In this document: one piece after another, positions 56,078 to 64,000 of the stretch
Position numbering within the stretch: the first letter of the stretch is position 1
Layout of the letters: each line of letters begins with the position of its first letter
Origin: Magnetospirillum gryphiswaldense MSR-1 v2
GTDB lineage: Bacteria > Pseudomonadota > Alphaproteobacteria > Rhodospirillales > Magnetospirillaceae
Reading direction: 5' to 3'
NCBI RefSeq assembly: GCF_000513295.1
Contig: NC_023065.1
Coordinates: 2,588,501 to 2,652,500 of the forward strand
DNA length: 64,000 nucleotides
Notes under the pieces: generated by a model
Told to the model about the DNA's origin: nothing
Database searches by the model: none
What the model saw: only the letters and a program-made list of their open reading frames with translations
Position numbers and translations under genes: made by a program

Positions 56078-56323
56078 TCAGTTTTCGGCCTTCGGCACAG
56101 ACCCCAGACGCTGCAGAAATTCAGGCTCGTCGTAATCGCCCATTTCAGGGTCGGCGGTCTGACGGACGACATCCACGCCGGCAACGCTGCCACCCTCCAT
56201 CATGCGGCTGGCGCGTTGCAGGGCCTGTGGCTCGGTCTTGTAGGAAATGGGGGGCTGAGGTTTCAGTCCACCCCTTTTGCCGAGGATGTACGGCTGGCAG
56301 ATGAACAAGGTTTCGAGGGCCAT
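56078..56323 (-). CDS. conserved hypothetical protein (81 aa), prophage-associated
   Basis: An 81-aa soluble protein with ETLFICQPYILGKRGGLKPQ at the start and VRQTADPEMGDYDEPEFLQR later. It seems to be a known type of small protein in alphaproteobacterial prophages, with no assigned function. AGGA lies about eight bases before the ATG at 56323. It is 94 bp downstream of the 134-aa gene on the same strand. Confidence 0.6.
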   Translation of the reverse strand: MALETLFICQPYILGKRGGLKPQPPISYKTEPQALQRASRMMEGGSVAGVDVVRQTADPEMGDYDEPEFLQRLGSVPKAEN

Positions 56324-56417
56324 GGCGGTATTCCTGCGGCAAGGGCGACTACCGCAGGGTGTTTCTATTTCGTTCTTTTGTCAATATGCATGGTCGCGCC
56401 GGGATTCGCGCCCCCGG

Positions 56418-56822
56418 TCACCGCGCCGTGATCCCGTACCTTTCCCGCTGCCGGTCCCATTCCACCGGCATGTCGTCCATCAGGTTGGCAAGCTGGATTG
56501 TCCGCGGCTGGCGTCCATCGAGGATGGTTTCGACGATGTCGGGGGCCAGCAAGGTCAGGCGGTAGATGCGTGTCAGGTAAGACGGATTGATCTTCTCGGC
56601 TTCGGACAATTCGTTCAGGGATGCCACCTTCCCGGATTCAAGCATGCGCTTCCAGCGGTGGGCACGGGCCAGCGCCTTCAGCAGCGTGTCGTCGGGGGTG
56701 GGTTTGGCGCGCACCGGCACGCCGTCGCCCTCAGGCACGATCACCAGCTTGCGGCCGCCATATCGCCGCAGAGTCAGCGGCACACGGATGGTCAGGGTGT
56801 CGATCCGGATGTCGGCGGTCAT
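56418..56822 (-). CDS. recombinase-associated ParB-like HTH protein
   Basis: A 134-aa basic protein. The N-terminal half has a beta pattern (MTADIRIDTLTIRVPLTLRR); the C-terminal half SLNELSEAEKINPSYLTRIYR is a helix-turn-helix like that of ParB/KorB, followed by LANLMDDMPVEWDRQRERYG. Proteins of this type lie beside large serine recombinases in Rhodospirillaceae. No recombinase is in the window. A partial second copy is at 55660-55764. It is divergent from the terminase, 30 bp away. Confidence 0.68.
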   Translation of the reverse strand: MTADIRIDTLTIRVPLTLRRYGGRKLVIVPEGDGVPVRAKPTPDDTLLKALARAHRWKRMLESGKVASLNELSEAEKINPSYLTRIYRLTLLAPDIVETILDGRQPRTIQLANLMDDMPVEWDRQRERYGITAR

Positions 56823-56852
56823 GCCGCGCTCCTGTCGCCAGTCTGGGCGGTG

Positions 56853-58781
56853 ATGTCGGCGATGACGCTGGCCGTCCTGCTCCAGGCGTGGCGCGATGGA
56901 TTGCGTCCCGATCCGGCCCTGACCGTCTCGGAATGGGCCGATCAGCACCGCATGCTGTCGAGCCGGGCCTCGGCCGAACCGGGCCGGTACCGAACCGCTC
57001 GCACGCCCTATATGCGCGACATCATGGACGCGCTGTCGCCTACCAATCCGGTACAGCGGGTGGTGTTCATGAAGGCGGCCCAGGTGGGGGCGACCGAAGC
57101 CGGGTGCTGCTTCATCGGTTTCGTCATCCACCATGCGCCGGGGCCAATGCTGTGCGTCCAGCCGACAGTGGAGATGGCGAAACGGGCGTCTCGCCAGCGC
57201 ATCGACCCGCTGATCGAGGAAAGCCCGGCTATCCGCGATCGGGTCAAACCGGCCCGGTCGCGTGACGCGGGCAATACCATGCTGTCGAAGGATTTTCCCG
57301 GCGGCACCCTGGTGCTGACCGGGGCCAACAGCGCGGTGGGCCTGCGCTCCATGCCGGCCCGTTACCTGTTCCTCGACGAGGTCGACGCCTATCCGGCTTC
57401 CGCCGACGACGAAGGCGATCCGGTCGGTCTGGCCGAGGCCCGCTCGCTGACCTTCGCCCATCGCCGAAAAGTGTTCCTGGCCTCGACCCCGACCATCCGG
57501 GGCATGTCGCGCATCGAGCGGGAATACGAGGCCAGCGACCAACGCCGCTTCTTCGTGCCGTGCCCCCATTGCGGGACCATGCAGTGGCTGAAATTCGAGC
57601 GGCTACGCTGGGACAAGGGCCGCCCCGAGACGGTGCGCTATCACTGCGAATCCTGTGACCAGGAGATCGCCGAGCACCACAAAGGCGCCATGCTGGCAGC
57701 AGGCGTTTGGCGGGCGACGGCCACGGGCACTGATCCCGGTACCATCGGCTTTCACATCTCGGCGCTGTATTCGCCGCCGGGCTGGCAGTCGTGGCGCGAC
57801 ATCGTCCGCCTGTGGGAAGCGGCACAAGGAAATGACGATGCGCTGCGGGTGTTCAAGAACACCGTGCTCGGCGAAACCTGGACCGAATCCGGCGAGGCCC
57901 CCGACTGGCAGCGGCTCTACGATCGTCGCGAAACCTGGGCCAATGGCAGTGTGCCGGAAGGCGCCCTGTTCCTCACCGCCGGGGCCGATGTCCAGAAGGA
58001 CCGCGTCGAGATCGATGTCTGGGCCTGGGGCCGCAACCTGGAAAGCTGGCTGGTAGACCACATCGTCATCGACGGCGGTCCCGAGAAGGCCGAAACCTGG
58101 ACTGCGTTGGAGCAGGTGCTGGCGAAGACCTGGCAACATGCCAACGGTGCCGCCCTGAAGATCGCCCGTCTCGCCATCGACTCCGGCTACGAGGCTTCGG
58201 CGGTCTACACCTGGGGCCGCAAAATGGGCGTCGCCAGCGTGTCGCCGGTCAAGGGCGTCGAGGGCTTCAACCGCTCCAGCCCGGTCTCCGGCCCGACTTA
58301 TGTGGACGCCACCGAGGGCGGCAAGAAGATTCGCCGTGGTGCCCGCCTCTGGACGGTGGCGGTGTCCACCTTCAAGTCGGAGACCTACCGGTACTTGCGC
58401 CTGGAGCGGCCCACCGACGAGGAACTGGCCGAGGGAATCCGTTTCCCGGCCGGAACGGTGCATCTGCCATCGTGGGCAGACTCGGAGTGGTGCAAGCAGT
58501 TCGTCGCCGAGCAACTGGTGACGGTCAAAAACCGGCGCGGCTTCACCAAGCTGGAATGGCAGAAGCTGCGCGAGCGCAACGAGGCGCTGGATTGTCGGGT
58601 CTATGCCCGCGCCGCCGCCTGGATCGTCGGTGCCGATCGCTGGTCAGAGGCTAAATGGCGGGATCTCGAGAAGCAGGTGGCGGCCACGGACTTTGCCTCT
58701 GCCAGTGACCCGGAGGCCGGGCAGATCCGCCGGATCGCTCGCCGACCCCGGCGGATCATCAAATTCAGTGGACTGAACTGA
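56853..58781 (+). CDS. phage terminase large subunit (GpA family)
   Basis: A 642-aa DNA-packaging motor. Walker-A-like FMKAAQVGATEAG, Walker B RYLFLDEVDAYP, a CPHCG...CESC zinc site (about residues 232-270) and the nuclease segment LTAGADVQKDRVEIDVWAWG are all visible, the typical order of lambda GpA. Length is normal. The ATG at 56853 is chosen; a second in-frame ATG at 56862 is possible. No small terminase subunit gene precedes it. Confidence 0.92.
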   Translation: MSAMTLAVLLQAWRDGLRPDPALTVSEWADQHRMLSSRASAEPGRYRTARTPYMRDIMDALSPTNPVQRVVFMKAAQVGATEAGCCFIGFVIHHAPGPMLCVQPTVEMAKRASRQRIDPLIEESPAIRDRVKPARSRDAGNTMLSKDFPGGTLVLTGANSAVGLRSMPARYLFLDEVDAYPASADDEGDPVGLAEARSLTFAHRRKVFLASTPTIRGMSRIEREYEASDQRRFFVPCPHCGTMQWLKFERLRWDKGRPETVRYHCESCDQEIAEHHKGAMLAAGVWRATATGTDPGTIGFHISALYSPPGWQSWRDIVRLWEAAQGNDDALRVFKNTVLGETWTESGEAPDWQRLYDRRETWANGSVPEGALFLTAGADVQKDRVEIDVWAWGRNLESWLVDHIVIDGGPEKAETWTALEQVLAKTWQHANGAALKIARLAIDSGYEASAVYTWGRKMGVASVSPVKGVEGFNRSSPVSGPTYVDATEGGKKIRRGARLWTVAVSTFKSETYRYLRLERPTDEELAEGIRFPAGTVHLPSWADSEWCKQFVAEQLVTVKNRRGFTKLEWQKLRERNEALDCRVYARAAAWIVGADRWSEAKWRDLEKQVAATDFASASDPEAGQIRRIARRPRRIIKFSGLN

Positions 58782-58783
58782 TC

Positions 58784-58993
58784 ATGACTCTCGACGAGAT
58801 GAAGGCTGAGCGCGAGCGGGTGCTGGCGCGGCGTAACTCACTGGTGGCTCGCGTCACCGTCGGCGACCGCACCGTCCAATACGACCTGACCCAGGCCAAC
58901 CATGTTCTGGCCGATCTCGACCGCCGTATCGCCATGCTGGAGGGCAGGAAGCCCCGTCGGCGCATCCTCGCCGTCGCCACCAAGGGGCTGTGA
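58784..58993 (+). CDS. phage head-tail joining protein (gpW-like)
   Basis: A 69-aa protein in the gpW position between terminase and portal. An N-terminal helix (MTLDEMKAERERVLARRNSL), a short beta hairpin VTVGDRTVQYDL and a second helix VLADLDRRIAMLEG give the gpW layout. Two bases separate it from the terminase stop. Confidence 0.75.
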   Translation: MTLDEMKAERERVLARRNSLVARVTVGDRTVQYDLTQANHVLADLDRRIAMLEGRKPRRRILAVATKGL

Positions 58994-58995
58994 CC

Positions 58996-60426
58996 ATGCT
59001 GGGGAGTTTCCGCCGTCGCCTCGGCGCCCTGATCGGCGGCTTCGAGGCCGCCCAGGGCAGCCGCCGGCTCAAGGGCTTCCAGCCCAGCCGCGCCCACGTC
59101 AACACCCTGATCGCTGCTGCCGGTTCCGACATCACGGCGCGAGCCCGCTATTTGGTGCGCAACAACGGCTATGCCCTCAATGCCGCTGAGAGCTGGACCG
59201 GAAACGCCGTCGGTACCGGCATCAAGCCGTCGTCCCTGATCGCTGACAAGGATCTGAAGACCCTGGTGCAGCAGCTTTGGCTGGCCTGGACCGACGAATC
59301 CGATGCCGAGGAGCTGACCGATTTCTTCGGCCAGCAGCGCCGGGCCGCCCGCGAGGTGTTTATCGCCGGGGAAGTGTTCTTCCGCCTACGCCCGCGTCGC
59401 CCGGAAGACGGCCTGACGGTGCCGTTGCAGCTTCAGATGCTGCCGTCCGAGATGCTGCCCCTGACCCGAACCGAGGTTCTTCCCAACGGCAACGTGATCC
59501 GTCAGGGCATCGAGTTTGATCGCATCGGGCGGCGGGCGGCATATTGGTTCCTGCGCCGCCATCCCGGCGATCTCACCGATCCCGGCATGGTCGGCGAAAT
59601 GGTGCGTGTTCCGGCCGCCGAAATCATCCATGTCATCGACCCGGTGGAATCCGGCCAGCTTCGGGGCGTGTCCCGGCTGGCCCCGGCCATCGTCAAGCTG
59701 TTCCTGCTCGACCAGTACGATGACGCAGAACTTGAGCGCAAGAAGATCGCGGCCATGTACGCGATGTTCGTCATCTCGCCGGCACCAACCGATATTATCG
59801 ATGTGACCCCAGCCGACGATGGTTCCGGCGACCGCATCGTCGAGGTCCAGCCCGGCCAGGTGGTGCCCTTGGAGCCGGGCGAGCAGATCCAGACCTCGGC
59901 CCCCGCCGATGTGGGCGGATCGTATGAGCCATTCGAGTATCGGACGCTGCTGCAGATCTCGGCCGCCACCGGCATCCCTTACGCCTATTTGTCCAACGAC
60001 ATGCTGAAGGCCAACTACTCCAACTCGCGCATGGCGCTGCTGGAATTCCGCCGCCGGGTCGAGGCATGGCAGCACTCGGTGATGGTCCACCAGATGTGCA
60101 GGAAAGTGTGGCAGCGCTGGCTGGATGTGGCGGTGCTGTCCGGGGCGCTCGACATTCCCGGCTACGAGCGCAAACGCGCCAGCTTCATCGCCTGCTCCTG
60201 GCTGCCGCCGAAATGGGACTGGGTCGATCCGCTGAAGGACGCCAAGGCCGAGATCGAGCAGATCGGGGCGGGTCTGAAAAGCAGGACGCAAGCACTGGCC
60301 GAGCGTGGCTACGACGCCGAACAGGTCGATGCCGAGATTGCCACCGACCGGGAACGGGAACAGCGGTTGGGGCTGACCTTCGGTTCCGATCCGCCACCGC
60401 TCTTGTTGCCCCCACCGACATCGTAA
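58996..60426 (+). CDS. phage portal protein (lambda GpB family)
   Basis: A 476-aa portal. RARYLVRNNGYALNAAESWTGNAVGTGI, GEVFFRLR, IIHVIDPVESGQLRGVSRLAPAI and LSNDMLKANYSNSRMALLEFRR are family blocks (landmarks). Twelve copies form the DNA gate of the capsid. The ATG at 58996 has AAGGGG at good spacing; a GTG at 58990 overlapping the gpW stop is possible. The Pro-rich tail is short. Confidence 0.9.
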   Translation: MLGSFRRRLGALIGGFEAAQGSRRLKGFQPSRAHVNTLIAAAGSDITARARYLVRNNGYALNAAESWTGNAVGTGIKPSSLIADKDLKTLVQQLWLAWTDESDAEELTDFFGQQRRAAREVFIAGEVFFRLRPRRPEDGLTVPLQLQMLPSEMLPLTRTEVLPNGNVIRQGIEFDRIGRRAAYWFLRRHPGDLTDPGMVGEMVRVPAAEIIHVIDPVESGQLRGVSRLAPAIVKLFLLDQYDDAELERKKIAAMYAMFVISPAPTDIIDVTPADDGSGDRIVEVQPGQVVPLEPGEQIQTSAPADVGGSYEPFEYRTLLQISAATGIPYAYLSNDMLKANYSNSRMALLEFRRRVEAWQHSVMVHQMCRKVWQRWLDVAVLSGALDIPGYERKRASFIACSWLPPKWDWVDPLKDAKAEIEQIGAGLKSRTQALAERGYDAEQVDAEIATDREREQRLGLTFGSDPPPLLLPPPTS

Positions 60427-60434
60427 GGACGGAC

Positions 60435-61667
60435 ATGCACGATTTGCCCCATCTCGCGGCTCGTCTGTACGGGACGCCGCTGCTGGTCGCCCGCAGTAAG
60501 CTGGATGTGATCCTGGGTGCTCTCGGCCCCCGGCTGGCTGGGCAGTCCATCTCCTTCGACGGTGATACGGCTCCATCCGCCGATGTGGCGGTGACGCCCG
60601 ACGGCATCGCCATCGTGCCGGTGGTGGGAACCCTGGTGGCCCGCTCCGGCTATCTCGGCGCCGCCAGCGGCTTGACCGGTTATGGCGACATCGCCGATGC
60701 CATCGAGGCGGCAGCCACCGATCCCGGCGTTCGCGCCATTCTGCTGGACGTGGACTCCTCCGGTGGCGAGGTGGGCGGGTTGTTCGATCTGGTCGACCAC
60801 ATCCAGGCCATCCGCAGCCAGTGCGGCAAGCCGATCTGGGCGGTGGCGGACGAGGCGGCGCTATCGGCGGCCTATGCCATCGCCTGCACCGCCGACCGCC
60901 TCTACGTCACCCAGACCGGCGAGGTCGGCTCCATCGGCGTGGTAGCTGTCCACCGCGACGAATCGGGGGCAGATGCCCAGGCGGGGCTGGCCTGGAGTTT
61001 CGTCCATGCCGGGGCCTGCAAGGTGGATGGCAATCCCCACCAGCCGCTGTCCGACTCTGCCCGTGCCGGTCTTCAGGCCGATGTGGATGCCCTCTACGGG
61101 AAGTTCGTCGCCCTGGTGGCCAAATGCCGCAAGCAGCCGCCCGAGGCGATCCGCTCCACCGAGGCCACCGTCTATCGCGGCGATCAGGCAGTGGCCGCCG
61201 GGCTGGCCGACAAGGTCGGCACGCTCCGCGTCGCCCTCGCCGATCTCGGCGCCACCCTGGCGCGTTCCTCTATCCGTTCCCCCGTCCTGTCCAAACCCAA
61301 GGAGACCACCATGTCCGAGCAAGCGGGGGACATCCCCGTCATCGAAACCGAACGCTCCACTCCGGGAGCCATTGTTCCGGTGCCCGGCGCAGTAACCGCC
61401 CAGGTGGAACAGCGCCTGCGCGCCGAATATTCCGAAATCAGCGCCATCGCCGCCCAGGCAGCCCGCCTGGGCGTGACCATCGATCCCGCCGAGGCCATGG
61501 CCAAGGGCATCCGCCCCGAGGCGCTGCGTCGCACCGTGCTGGAGCAACTGGCCGAGCGCTCCGAGGCCACCGACGTGGTGGCCGCCGCTCCGGCGGGAGC
61601 CGCCCCCAAGTCCGAAACCGAAAGCCCCATCGTCCGGCGTGCCCGCGAAGCCGCCGCCCGGAAATAA
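60435..61667 (+). CDS. phage S49 family protease with C-terminal scaffold region (GpC-like)
   Basis: A 410-aa protein of the SppA/GpC type. The catalytic dyad is Ser144 in ADEAALSAAYAIAC and Lys196 in HAGACKVDGNPH; ILLDVDSSGGEVGG and GEVGSIGVVAVH are strand landmarks. After about residue 290 the protein becomes Ala/Glu-rich and helical, like the lambda Nu3 scaffold. A strong internal ribosome site produces a likely nested scaffold from 61311. Confidence 0.9.
   Translation: MHDLPHLAARLYGTPLLVARSKLDVILGALGPRLAGQSISFDGDTAPSADVAVTPDGIAIVPVVGTLVARSGYLGAASGLTGYGDIADAIEAAATDPGVRAILLDVDSSGGEVGGLFDLVDHIQAIRSQCGKPIWAVADEAALSAAYAIACTADRLYVTQTGEVGSIGVVAVHRDESGADAQAGLAWSFVHAGACKVDGNPHQPLSDSARAGLQADVDALYGKFVALVAKCRKQPPEAIRSTEATVYRGDQAVAAGLADKVGTLRVALADLGATLARSSIRSPVLSKPKETTMSEQAGDIPVIETERSTPGAIVPVPGAVTAQVEQRLRAEYSEISAIAAQAARLGVTIDPAEAMAKGIRPEALRRTVLEQLAERSEATDVVAAAPAGAAPKSETESPIVRRAREAAARK
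61311..61667 (+). CDS. nested scaffolding protein (Nu3-like), internal start
   Basis: Inside the S49 gene, CCCAAGGAGACCACC precedes an in-frame ATG at 61311, a textbook ribosome site at ideal spacing. The product would be the 118-aa C-terminal part starting MSEQAGDIPVIETERS, rich in Ala, Glu and Arg. In lambda, Nu3 scaffold is made in the same way from within gene C. Confidence 0.65.
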   Translation: MSEQAGDIPVIETERSTPGAIVPVPGAVTAQVEQRLRAEYSEISAIAAQAARLGVTIDPAEAMAKGIRPEALRRTVLEQLAERSEATDVVAAAPAGAAPKSETESPIVRRAREAAARK

Positions 61668-61679
61668 GGACACGCTGCC

Positions 61680-62069
61680 ATGCCTGTGCTGACCGCTTCG
61701 CCCACCCTGGGCGATCTGCTGAAGTTCGAACTGAACGCCAGCTACACCCGCGAGACCGTCACCTTGAAGGCGGGCACGTCCTATCGCCTCGGCTCCGTGC
61801 TGGGCCGCATCACCGCCAGCGGCGAATACCGCCTGTCGCCCGCCGCCGAGGTGGTCGGTGACCAAGGGGCGGAAACCGCCATCGCCGTGCTGTTGGAAGC
61901 GGTGGACGCCACCGATGGCGTGGCCACCGGCCTGATCGCCGCCCGTGGCCCGGTCATCCTGGCCGATGGCGCTCTGATTTTCGAAGCCTCGGTCGACCAG
62001 CCCGCCGAACGGGCCGCCAAAATTGTCCAGCTTGCCACTGTGGGTCTGGTTGCCCGCGCCACCGTCTGA
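61680..62069 (+). CDS. phage head decoration protein (GpD family)
   Basis: A 129-aa capsid-stabilising protein. SYTRETVTLKAGTSYRLGSVLGRITASGEY and the later AIAVLLEAVDA match the GpD fold pattern; it lies between the protease and the major capsid gene, as in lambda. AGGA precedes the ATG. Confidence 0.85.
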   Translation: MPVLTASPTLGDLLKFELNASYTRETVTLKAGTSYRLGSVLGRITASGEYRLSPAAEVVGDQGAETAIAVLLEAVDATDGVATGLIAARGPVILADGALIFEASVDQPAERAAKIVQLATVGLVARATV

Positions 62070-62083
62070 TCGGAGCCTTTCCC

Positions 62084-63106
62084 ATGAACGCCATCATCAA
62101 CCCCTTCGACGCGGGCGGCTATTCGCTCGCCGAGATGACCCAGGCCATCAACATCCTGCCCAACCTCTACACCCGGCTCGGCCAGATGGGGCTGTTCCGC
62201 TTCGAGGGCGTGACCCAGCGCAGCGTCATCATCGAGCAGGCCGAGGGTGTCCTCAACCTGCTGCCGACCGTGCCCCTGGGCGGCCCCGCCACCGTCGCCA
62301 ACCGCGATGCCCGGAGCATGCGCTCGTTCACGGTGCCGTGGATTCCCCACGATGATTCCATCACGCCCCAGGACGTCCAGGGCGTGCGCGGCTTCGGTGT
62401 CGCCGATGCCGCCGATCCTCTGGCCACGGTGATGGAGCGCAAGCTGACTCGCATGCGCTCGAAACATGCCCAGACCCGCGAGTTCATGGAGGTCAATGCG
62501 CTCCGCGGCATCATCCGCGACGGCTCCGGGTCCACCCTCTACGACTATTTCAGTGAATTCGCCCTGAGCCGTCAGCAGGTGGATTTCACCCTGGGCACCG
62601 CCACCACCAATGTCCAGGCCAAGATCCGCGACGTGTTGCGCAAGGTGGAGACCGAACTGAAGGGCGAGACCATGACCAGCGTTCTGGCCCTGGTCAGCCC
62701 GGAATTCTTCGACAAGCTGATCGGCCACGCCAAGGTCGAGCAGGCCTACCAGTATTATTCCTCGACCGGCGCCCAGCCGCTCAGGGAGGACGTCCGCCGC
62801 CGCTTCCCCTTCGCCGGCATGGTGTTCGAGGAATACAGCGCCACCGTCACTCTTTCCACCGGTGAGACGGAAACCCTGATCCCGGCCGGCGAGGGCATCG
62901 CCTTCCCGCTCGGCACCATGGACACCTTCGTCACCTATGGCGCCCCGGCCAACCTGATCGAGACGGTCAACACCCTGGGCGTGCCCATGTATGCCCGCCA
63001 GTTGGCCCGCCAGGACGGCAGCGCCATCGACGTCAAGACCGAGGCGTCCATCCTGCCGGTCAACAAGCGCCCGCGTCTGGCGGTGCGGTTGTTCTCGGGT
63101 AACTGA
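62084..63106 (+). CDS. phage major capsid protein (GpE family)
   Basis: A 340-aa HK97-fold capsid protein. PFDAGGYSLAEMTQAINILPN at the start, VPLGGPATVANRDARSMRSF, VPWIPHDDSITPQDVQGVRGF and NKRPRLAVRLFSGN at the end are characteristic of the lambda E family (landmarks). Length matches the family. GGAGC precedes the ATG. Confidence 0.92.
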   Translation: MNAIINPFDAGGYSLAEMTQAINILPNLYTRLGQMGLFRFEGVTQRSVIIEQAEGVLNLLPTVPLGGPATVANRDARSMRSFTVPWIPHDDSITPQDVQGVRGFGVADAADPLATVMERKLTRMRSKHAQTREFMEVNALRGIIRDGSGSTLYDYFSEFALSRQQVDFTLGTATTNVQAKIRDVLRKVETELKGETMTSVLALVSPEFFDKLIGHAKVEQAYQYYSSTGAQPLREDVRRRFPFAGMVFEEYSATVTLSTGETETLIPAGEGIAFPLGTMDTFVTYGAPANLIETVNTLGVPMYARQLARQDGSAIDVKTEASILPVNKRPRLAVRLFSGN

Positions 63107-63108
63107 CC

Positions 63109-63405
63109 GTGACGGCCTTCGCCGCTGCCATCGACGACCTGTTCGCCGACCCGAACATGGCCGTCGCCGTCAGCTACCAGGGCCATCCCGTGCGCGCCCT
63201 GGTGCGGCGGCCCGACCGCGAAGCGGAATTCTCGGCCATCACTGTGCAGACCAGCACGGCGGTGTTCGAGATCCGGCGACGGGATGTTCCGGCTCCCCAA
63301 GCGGGGGACATGATCATCGACGACGGCGGCAGTTTCGTCGTCCAGGGCGAACCCCGCCTGGATGCCGAACGGCTGGTGTGGACCTTGGACACGAGGCCGG
63401 GGTGA
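63109..63405 (+). CDS. phage head-tail joining protein (FII-like)
   Basis: A 98-aa protein directly after the capsid gene. It starts at the GTG at 63109. The sequence is beta-rich (VSYQGHPVRALVRRP, AVFEIRRRDVPAPQAGD, SFVVQGEPRLDAERLVWTL), which fits the lambda FII/Phage_attach family. The exact family is inferred from size and position. Confidence 0.7.
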   Translation: MTAFAAAIDDLFADPNMAVAVSYQGHPVRALVRRPDREAEFSAITVQTSTAVFEIRRRDVPAPQAGDMIIDDGGSFVVQGEPRLDAERLVWTLDTRPG

Positions 63406-63410
63406 ATCAT

Positions 63411-64000
63411 TCAGGGTATCAACTCGATCCGACGATCTGCCTGGTGCCGCGCCATGGGCGGGCTGCTTGCAGCAAATGTAGTTAACGCCCCGTTCAATTG
63501 AGTCGTCAACGAGGGTTGAGCGAGCGTGAAAAACAGGATGGTTGGCGCCATGCGGCACCGAAGAATTGGAACACTGTCGGCCTTTCCCTCAAGGCGCCTC
63601 CGAATTTGTTGTGTCCTCAAGGCAATGTTTGCCTGACGAACGAACTGGATGCCAACCACAGTTTGACCGTTCCTGTAGTAGTCGAGCGCTTCGTCGTACA
63701 GGGCATATTTGGGGGCGGTTCGAGGGCTCATGGAATCCACCTCGAAGCCGTTGTCCGGATCGAGAAACACCACATCTGCCTCCTTGAGGGCAGTTCTTGC
63801 GTGGTGATGCCAGATATGCCGGTTGGTGGTCGCAACGTGCTCTCGGTAGAAGGCAGTGTCCTCCGGCAAGACGCCGACCGTTTCGATGCCTTTGATGCGG
63901 CGATTTGAAATAGCTTGGAATGGCCGTAGGCGTTCAAAGAGATCCGGTACCCAGGCCTTCCATTCACCACCGCTCATGTGATGGCGTTTTTCCCCATCAT
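63411..64000 (-). CDS. conserved hypothetical cargo protein, probably partial at the right edge
   Basis: Transcribed against the phage head genes. From an ATG at 63977 the product would be 188 aa, but the frame stays open to the window edge (GEKRHH before the Met), so the start may lie outside. DVVFLDPDNGFEVDSMSPRTAP, the KYALYDEALDYYRNGQTVVG segment and an Arg-rich tail resemble a family of uncharacterised proteins with a DPDNG motif. Base composition is lower in GC than the phage genes around it, as expected of a moron. Function is unknown. Confidence 0.6.
   Translation of the reverse strand, partial: DGEKRHHMSGGEWKAWVPDLFERLRPFQAISNRRIKGIETVGVLPEDTAFYREHVATTNRHIWHHHARTALKEADVVFLDPDNGFEVDSMSPRTAPKYALYDEALDYYRNGQTVVGIQFVRQANIALRTQQIRRRLEGKADSVPILRCRMAPTILFFTLAQPSLTTQLNGALTTFAASSPPMARHQADRRIELIP

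Noticed and set aside
46107-64000. One single large prophage from tRNA-Ser to the right edge.
   Set aside because: The signalling genes at 46.4-55.4 kb have no phage character, and no integrase lies near the tRNA; the phage module begins only near 55.7 kb.

Overview
The window is 64 kb of a GC-rich alphaproteobacterial chromosome. Protein sequences and gene order (alphaproteobacterial dcw cluster with lpxC at its end, gatCAB, CowN with an RcoM-type CO sensor, several bacteriohemerythrins, CheZ) point to Rhodospirillales, most likely Magnetospirillum or a close relative. This placement is inferred from sequence character, not from a database match.

Layout. 0-6 kb: small metabolic and sensory genes (RidA, DUF1491, a cyclic-nucleotide-gated K+ channel, pirin, two bacteriohemerythrins, an EEP-fold phosphohydrolase, CheZ). 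6.2-6.6 kb: RNase P RNA. 6.8-26.5 kb: a complete, tightly overlapped division and cell-wall cluster, mraZ-rsmH-ftsL-ftsI-murE-murF-mraY-murD-ftsW-murG-murC-murB-ddl-ftsQ-ftsA-ftsZ, then lpxC. It is preceded by four 10-bp-spaced MraZ-type boxes and closed by strong terminators after ftsZ and lpxC. 26.7-29.2 kb: bamD and recN. 29.2-37.4 kb: a variable stretch with a membrane protein, a degenerate EAL protein, a third hemerythrin, an orphan HupD-like protein, ruvX, a di-heme peroxidase coupled to a sensor kinase, and cowN-rcoM (protection of nitrogenase from CO and its likely CO sensor). 37.5-40.7 kb: gatCAB. 40.8-43.3 kb: a 43-aa membrane peptide and a NUDIX-DUF47-pit phosphate operon behind a good Pho box. 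43.3-46.1 kb: leuA with a candidate leader, a GST, and tRNA-Ser(GCT).

The tRNA marks a change in character. From 46.4 to 55.4 kb lies a more AT-rich signalling island: a hybrid kinase, an HD-GYP response regulator and a single-domain receiver in one overlapping operon, then three GGDEF proteins. One of these has an ethylene-receptor-like, copper-site membrane domain, and one is a GGDEF-EAL protein sharing a PAS type with the hybrid kinase. From about 55.7 kb to the end is the start of a lambda-type prophage head module (terminase, gpW, portal, S49 protease with a nested scaffold, decoration protein, capsid, FII-like joiner). It is flanked by minus-strand recombinase-associated small genes and interrupted by a minus-strand cargo gene running to the right edge.

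Most promising for follow-up: the ethylene-receptor-like diguanylate cyclase in the tRNA-linked c-di-GMP island; the repeat arrays at rcoM-cowN and beside tRNA-Ser; the compound palindrome at 31.9 kb; the Pho box on the pit operon; the nested phage scaffold; and the cargo gene at the right edge.
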